Below, piece after piece: positions 13,568 through 16,690 of a stretch of DNA of 16,690 bases (within the stretch, counting starts at the first letter, position 1; each line of letters opens with the position of its first letter). The stretch comes from Anaerolineae bacterium (GTDB lineage Bacteria > Chloroflexota > Anaerolineae > UBA4142). The notes under the pieces were generated by a model. The model saw only the letters and a program-made list of their open reading frames with translations. It made no database searches and was not told the DNA's origin. The stretch is taken from assembly GCA_027457205.1 (NCBI GenBank), contig DAIDTM010000187.1:1-16690 (forward strand), in the 5' to 3' direction. Both the position numbers and the translations under genes were made by a program.

Positions 13568-13603
13568 AAATAAAAAATACCTTTCCGCTGGGAGGCGGAA
13601 AGG
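13568..13603 (-). terminator. Attenuator-like intrinsic terminator in the leader of the nonaheme gene
   Basis: CCTTTCCGC (13580-13588) and GCGGAAAGG (13595-13603) make a perfect 9-bp stem with a 6-base loop. On the minus strand this is followed by TATTTTTTATTT, the AGGAG ribosome binding site, and the start codon 25 bases after the stem. A terminator between a gene's promoter and its start suggests control by premature termination. No known riboswitch core is evident. Confidence 0.7.
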
Positions 13604-13644
13604 CATTCATTACCTTATCGAGTCTACCGATTCCAAACAAGAAT

Positions 13645-13671
13645 GGTTCATCCGCACCGATGAACCTTTTT
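13645..13671. promoter_or_regulatory. Upstream leader hairpin of the nonaheme gene, with T5 on the + side
   Basis: GGTTCATC (13645-13652) and GATGAACC (13659-13666) form a perfect 8-bp stem with a 6-base loop. On the + strand TTTTT follows directly, so it could stop transcription entering from the left. On the minus strand it lies close to the expected transcript start of the nonaheme operon and is the first of two leader hairpins. Confidence 0.5.
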
Positions 13672-13681
13672 ACCAACGATT

Positions 13682-13735
13682 ATCTTATCAGCCACAAGTC
13701 AAAATGGAGTCTGTGTAAGGTCAAAAACCGGTCAA
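13682..13735 (-). promoter_or_regulatory. Promoter with four 11-bp-phased TTGACY repeats, nonaheme operon
   Basis: Read on the minus strand, TTGACC (13735-13730), TTGACC (13724-13719), CAGACT (13713-13708) and TTGACT (13702-13697) are phased at exactly 11 bp. A 9-base gap follows, then TAAGAT (13687-13682) as -10, overlapped by GATAAT. The stretch GACTCC-x-TTTTGACTT is shared with the 14-heme promoter. The layout fits a PhoB/OmpR-type activator site. The regulator itself is not in the window. Confidence 0.6.
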
Positions 13736-13745
13736 GGTTTGGGAG

Positions 13746-13773
13746 AGTGAAAAGTGAAGAGTGGCGAGTGACG
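13746..13773. repeat. Four degenerate heptamer tandem repeats
   Basis: AGTGAAA, AGTGAAG, AGTGGCG and AGTGACG lie head to tail between the 3' end of the dehydrogenase gene and the nonaheme promoter. Short degenerate heptamer repeats are common intergenic filler in some bacterial lineages. No function is evident. Confidence 0.6.
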
Positions 13774-13795
13774 AGAAGAATCGATTCGCGTTACT

Positions 13796-14689
13796 TCACT
13801 TGTCACCCGCTACGCGTATTTGCGCGAGTGCTTCAATCTGCGTCACCAAACTCGAATGATCCAGATCGCCTTGACCGGCAGCGAGCATCGAATCGAACAT
13901 CTCGTCCACCCGCGCGGTCACAGGCAGCGGCACGGCGTACTCTTGGCTGAGCGCGAGCGCGATCTGCAAATCCTTGTGATGCGTCTTGACGCGCGCGCCC
14001 GGCGTAAAGTTGCGGTCGAGGATGCGCTGACCATGCACCTCTAGCACGCGGCTCTGCGCGAACCCGCCGAGCAGCGCCTGCCGCACCTTCGCCGGATCGA
14101 CGCCGGCTTTGGCGGCGAGCACCAGCGCCTCGCTGATCGCCTCGATTGTCAGCCCGACGACGATCTGATTTGCGGCTTTGGTGATCTGCCCCGCGCCCGC
14201 ATCACCGATGCGCACGATGTTCTTGCCCATCGCTTGGAAAACCGGCAGCGCGCGGTTGAACGCGCTTTCGCTGCCGCCGACCATGATCGAAAGCGTCGCG
14301 TTGATCGCGCCCACGTCGCCGCCGCTCACCGGCGCGTCGAGCATATCGACGCCGCGCGCCTCCGCGTCGCGCGCGAGTTTGCGCGCGAGCACCGGCGAAC
14401 TTGTGCCCATATCGATCAAAAGCATTCCGCGCCGCGCGCCGTCGAAAACGCCGTTGCTGCCGGCGACGACGGCTTCCACGTCTGGCGAATCCGGCAGCAT
14501 CAAAATGACAATGTCGCTCTGCGCGGCAACGTCTTTAGGCGACGCCGCGACGCGCGCGCCTTCCTTCGCGAGTTCATCGACCGCGCTGCGCGAACGGTTA
14601 TGGACGACGAGTGGAAAGCCCGCCTTCATCAAATTGCGCGCCATCGGTTTGCCCATCACGCCGAGTCCGATAAAGCCGATTGTTTCCAT
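13796..14689 (-). CDS. NAD(P)-dependent beta-hydroxyacid dehydrogenase (2-hydroxy-3-oxopropionate reductase-like), 297 aa
   Basis: This is a soluble enzyme of the 3-hydroxyisobutyrate dehydrogenase family. The N-terminal Rossmann motif is GFIGLGVMGKPMARNL (5-20). The substrate-binding signature is DAPVSGGDVGAINATLSIMVGG. The catalytic lysine is in GAGQITKAANQIVVG, and the C-terminal helical domain contains NFTPGARVKTHHKDL. The wording of the substrate signature favours tartronate semialdehyde reductase (GarR/GlxR type), but succinic-semialdehyde/glyoxylate reductases are close and the substrate cannot be fixed from sequence. Length is normal for the family. ATG 14689 has GGAG eight bases upstream. 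The frame extends 48 codons further upstream, but that part is encoded by an intergenic repeat. It has no evident link to the cytochromes. Confidence 0.9.
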   Translation of the reverse strand: METIGFIGLGVMGKPMARNLMKAGFPLVVHNRSRSAVDELAKEGARVAASPKDVAAQSDIVILMLPDSPDVEAVVAGSNGVFDGARRGMLLIDMGTSSPVLARKLARDAEARGVDMLDAPVSGGDVGAINATLSIMVGGSESAFNRALPVFQAMGKNIVRIGDAGAGQITKAANQIVVGLTIEAISEALVLAAKAGVDPAKVRQALLGGFAQSRVLEVHGQRILDRNFTPGARVKTHHKDLQIALALSQEYAVPLPVTARVDEMFDSMLAAGQGDLDHSSLVTQIEALAQIRVAGDK

Positions 14690-14734
14690 ATACCAATCTC
14701 CGTTTGTGCGGATATTGCTCTGCTCGCGCTTGGA

Positions 14735-14859
14735 TTCACCGCTGAGGCGCGGAGACCGCAGAGCCAAATTTTTTCCTTTGCGTCCCACTTGCCCTGGCGG
14801 ATACGTGGCTGTGGCGAAGTGCGCCACAGTCATGCCAGGGTCTGCATCTCGGCGGTGAA
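14735..14859. repeat. 125-bp nested inverted-repeat element
   Basis: TTCACCGC (14735-14742) and GCGGTGAA (14852-14859) mark the ends, and the similarity continues inward (TGAGGCGCGGAGACC versus GAGATGCAGACCC when reversed). Inside are CCCTGGC/GCCAGGG (14792-14798, 14834-14840) and a 13-bp hairpin with a 5-base loop (14804-14816, 14822-14834). It fits a small non-coding dispersed or MITE-like repeat inserted between the glycosylase stop and the dehydrogenase gene. Confidence 0.6.
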
Positions 14860-14860
14860 G

Positions 14861-16126
14861 CTAGAATTTATTCTTCCACGCCGGCGGCACGCGGCGCGTG
14901 TAGACGATTTCCTTCGCGCCGAGGAACGCGGCAAGATCGCCCACCGCGTCGGCAACCGCGCGCGCGGCGGATTTCGGCGCGTCGCGTTCGGCGTAAACCG
15001 CGTTGATCGTCAGCCGCGCGTTCGCGCGATCCATCGTCGGATCGATGCGACCGATCAACCGGTCGCCGCGCAAAATCGGCAAGACGTAGTAGCCGTACTT
15101 GCGCTTGGCGGCGGGAACATAGATTTCTATTGTGTAATCGAAATCGAAAAGCAGATTCGTCCGCGCTCGGTCGCAGATCAAATTGTCGAACGGCGAAAGG
15201 AGCGTGGTGCGCGGCTGCCAATCGCGCGCCAGTCGCTCAAGCCGCAGCACATCGTCGGTGTGGATGTACCACTCGCCGCGCCACACAGCGCCGCGCGCCG
15301 CGTCGACGATCTGCGCGCGCTCGATGCGTCCTTCGGCTTCCAGTTTCGCGAGAACACCTTGAAGACCGGGGTAGCGCCCGCGGATGAAATGCTGCGAGAT
15401 TTGCCGCGCCGTCGCGACGCCCAGCGCGCGCAGCGATCTTTCCGCGGCGATGCGAACAACGTCGCGCTCTGGCGTTCGCTCGCGCGGCGTCGATTCGGGT
15501 AGACAGCGCGCGCTCAAGTCCCAGATTTTCTGCAATCCTTCGCGTCCCGCGACCATGATCTTGCCTTGCATCCAGAGGAAATCCAACATCCGGCTGACGT
15601 TGCGCCCCGATGTCCAGCCCGTCGAGACCCACGCTTGCGGCGCGATACCGTCTTCCGCCAACTCGCGCGCCGGCAGCGGGCCGTCACGCCGGATGCGCGT
15701 GAGGATCGCGCGGCGGAGTGTATCGTTGTCCTTGATCCATTGGCGTACGCGACGCGACCAGGGTGAATCGTCTGCGACATAGTGTCGCATCAGCGCGTGG
15801 TGAATCGGATAATCTTCGGTGAGCACAATCGACGCGCAGTGCGCCCAGTACTCGAATAGTTTCCGCTCGCGCCACAACAGCGCGTCGAGATGCGCGGGAT
15901 CGTACGCGCCAAGCCGGCTCCACAGTACGAGCAGGGGACTGCGTGCGACCACGCTGATCGGATCGATTTGCAGACAGCCGAGGTCGCGCATCACGTCCAT
16001 AATGCCGCGCGCGTCCGGCGTTGCGCGTTCGCCGGCGAGACGTTGACGCGTGATGGCAAGGCGGCGCGCTTGGGTAGGGGAGAGAGTGAGAATGTGGCTC
16101 CTTATTTGTTGGACACAGATTAACAC
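14861..16126 (-). CDS. YcaQ/AlkX-type winged-helix DNA glycosylase (HTH_42 family), up to 421 aa
   Basis: The family consists of winged-helix DNA glycosylases that remove bulky or cross-linked bases; E. coli YcaQ unhooks interstrand crosslinks. Recognisable parts are the early QID motif (Gln53-Ile-Asp55) in GCLQIDPISVVARSPLLVLW, matching the QxD catalytic motif of YcaQ rather than the QxQ of AlkZ. The late conserved block has LLSPFDNLICDR, LLFDFDYTIEIYVPAAKRKYGYYVLPIL and GDRLIGRIDP. The start is uncertain. GTG 16126 is the only standard codon near the beginning but lies in an intergenic repeat without a ribosome binding site. A good AAGGAG (16098-16103) lies four bases before an ATT (codon 12), just where family members usually begin (LTLSPTQARRL). 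It ends in TAG. Confidence 0.88.
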   Translation of the reverse strand: MLICVQQIRSHILTLSPTQARRLAITRQRLAGERATPDARGIMDVMRDLGCLQIDPISVVARSPLLVLWSRLGAYDPAHLDALLWRERKLFEYWAHCASIVLTEDYPIHHALMRHYVADDSPWSRRVRQWIKDNDTLRRAILTRIRRDGPLPARELAEDGIAPQAWVSTGWTSGRNVSRMLDFLWMQGKIMVAGREGLQKIWDLSARCLPESTPRERTPERDVVRIAAERSLRALGVATARQISQHFIRGRYPGLQGVLAKLEAEGRIERAQIVDAARGAVWRGEWYIHTDDVLRLERLARDWQPRTTLLSPFDNLICDRARTNLLFDFDYTIEIYVPAAKRKYGYYVLPILRGDRLIGRIDPTMDRANARLTINAVYAERDAPKSAARAVADAVGDLAAFLGAKEIVYTRRVPPAWKNKF

Positions 16127-16173
16127 TGATAAACACTGAAATATAACTCTGTGTTCATCTGTGTTTCTCAGTC
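16111..16173. repeat. Imperfect inverted repeat of ACACAGAT-type units
   Basis: The left arm (16111-16140; GGACACAGATTAACACTGAT, then AAACACTGAA) and the right arm (16145-16173; CTCTGTGTTCATCTGTGTTT, then CTCAGTC) are imperfect reverse complements built from 8-10 base units. Similar repeats are widely dispersed in environmental genomes. The right arm supplies the last codons and stop of the ACT-domain gene. The left arm holds the only GTG start of the glycosylase gene. Confidence 0.65.
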
Positions 16174-16559
16174 TCCAATTTGATCTTGTGTCCGGCGGCG
16201 GACAAGACCTGAACGGCGCACGGGAGATCCATTTCCTTCACCAGCAAATAGTCCGTGTCGAATGTCGAGATCGCAAAGATGCTGATGCCGGCGTCCGCGA
16301 GCGGCGCGGCAAGTGAAGCGAGAATGCCGGTCAGCGCGAAATCGAGTGTTCCGTCGACCTTCAAGGCGCGCCAGTCACGTTCGCATTGGATACCCGCGGG
16401 CACGTCGCGCTGCGCGCACACAATCGAAAGTTCGTCGCGCGTCCGCGTGATCGACACAAAACCGCGCGTGGTTACCCAAGATGGAATTGACGCGTCAGCA
16501 TCGAAACGGCAGATGGCAAATGTGTCCGGGAGCACGGAGAGCGTGAGCGCGTGCATCAT
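16155..16559 (-). CDS. ACT-domain protein (CASTOR/ACT_7-like), 134 aa
   Basis: This is a small soluble protein of the ACT type, a ligand-binding fold usually for amino acids. Residues 77-126 carry the most family-like stretch: LTGILASLAAPLADAGISIFAISTFDTDYLLVKEM, then a final helix and strand (VQVLSAAGHKI). The N-terminal half (MMHALTLSVLPDTFAICRF, WVTTRGFVSITRTRDELSIVC) resembles the first ACT-like half of the two-domain CASTOR-type proteins. I chose ATG 16559 because it overlaps the upstream gene's stop (ATGA), implying translational coupling; the longer frame has no better signal. The C-terminal ETEKHR is encoded by an intergenic repeat, so the original C-terminus was probably altered slightly. 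The ligand is unknown. Confidence 0.82.
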   Translation of the reverse strand: MMHALTLSVLPDTFAICRFDADASIPSWVTTRGFVSITRTRDELSIVCAQRDVPAGIQCERDWRALKVDGTLDFALTGILASLAAPLADAGISIFAISTFDTDYLLVKEMDLPCAVQVLSAAGHKIKLETEKHR

Positions 16560-16690
16560 TCTTGCATCGACGTGACCGCCGCGATGTCGTTCACATCGGC
16601 GAGGATTTGCTGCCACTGGAGCGATGCGAGCGGCGTGGTGAAAAGTGCACCGTTCGACAAAACTGCAAGCAATTCATCGCCGATCTGCAC
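16556..16690 (-). CDS. C-terminal 44 residues of an unidentified protein (5' end outside the window)
   Basis: The frame is open from the window edge to TGA at 16558-16556, which overlaps the ACT gene's ATG by the classic ATGA. Visible residues include QIGDELLAVLSNGALFTTPL, then SLQWQQILADVNDIAAVTS. The pattern of a short strand, NGxLFxxP, W, hydrophobic strand and V-I-AAV resembles one blade of a BNR-type beta-propeller. That is a weak inference from 44 residues. The overlap supports a real gene co-translated with the ACT protein. Confidence 0.6.
   Translation of the reverse strand: MQIGDELLAVLSNGALFTTPLASLQWQQILADVNDIAAVTSMQE

Noticed and set aside
13568..13671. c-di-GMP (GEMM) riboswitch before the nonaheme gene
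   Set aside because: Such riboswitches do control cytochromes in Geobacter, but the conserved GEMM core and tetraloop-receptor features are not visible. Only two simple hairpins are present.
14234..15502. 422-codon + strand frame opposite the dehydrogenase and glycosylase genes
   Set aside because: It crosses two recognised minus-strand genes and the repeat between them, and its translation is Arg/Ala/His-rich with no family resemblance.

Overview
The window looks like part of a GC-rich chromosome of an uncultured Chloroflexota bacterium (Anaerolineae-like). This is inferred from the long Ala/Thr/Pro linkers in exported proteins, the menaquinol-type cytochrome b, the multiheme cytochromes with Asp-His-x-Gly-Arg-Thr modules, and degenerate dispersed repeats between genes. 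Taxonomy cannot be proven from this sequence alone.

Layout. (1) 2-926: the end of a NarL/FixJ-type response regulator, overlapping tail to tail with an unrecognised membrane protein. (2) 1167-8491, + strand: a seven-gene electron-transfer cluster. It encodes a GltD-like flavoprotein with two C-terminal 4Fe-4S clusters, a cytochrome b6-like subunit, a subunit-IV-like cytochrome b C-terminal half, a Rieske protein, a membrane-anchored triheme cytochrome c, a monoheme cytochrome c fused to a DUF11-like domain, and a diheme cytochrome c lipoprotein split by an in-frame TAG. (3) 8592-13554, - strand: three multiheme proteins in two transcription units. These are a NapC/NirT-like cytochrome with 14 possible hemes, a diheme-b membrane protein with a hexaheme tail, and a nonaheme cytochrome with a C-terminal membrane anchor. 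(4) 13796-16690, - strand: ordinary cellular genes, namely a beta-hydroxyacid dehydrogenase, a YcaQ/AlkX-type DNA glycosylase, an ACT-domain protein and the end of an unidentified gene.

How it may work (inference). The + strand cluster encodes a Rieske/cytochrome b complex with its own flavin-iron-sulfur subunit and several c-type acceptors. The - strand genes encode two further quinone-to-multiheme modules: a NapC-type one, and a nonaheme plus diheme-b pair resembling the Cbc-type quinone/cytochrome modules of metal-reducing bacteria. I count 33 CxxCH motifs plus one CX3CH and one CX4CH. No terminal oxidase, nitrite reductase or outer-membrane porin is present, so the final donor or acceptor cannot be named.

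Regulation. The promoters of the nonaheme gene and the 14-heme gene share an unusual architecture: three or four TTGACT-like direct repeats at exact 11-bp phasing, ending 9 bp before a -10-like hexamer. Both leaders contain hairpins, and the nonaheme leader ends in an intrinsic-terminator-like hairpin just before the ribosome binding site. The quinol-complex cluster has a different, palindromic operator.

There is no stretch over 300 bases without a gene. The three longest gaps (927-1166, 10644-10934 and 13555-13795) are filled with the promoters, hairpins and repeats listed. I see no tRNA, rRNA, CRISPR array, insertion sequence or origin.
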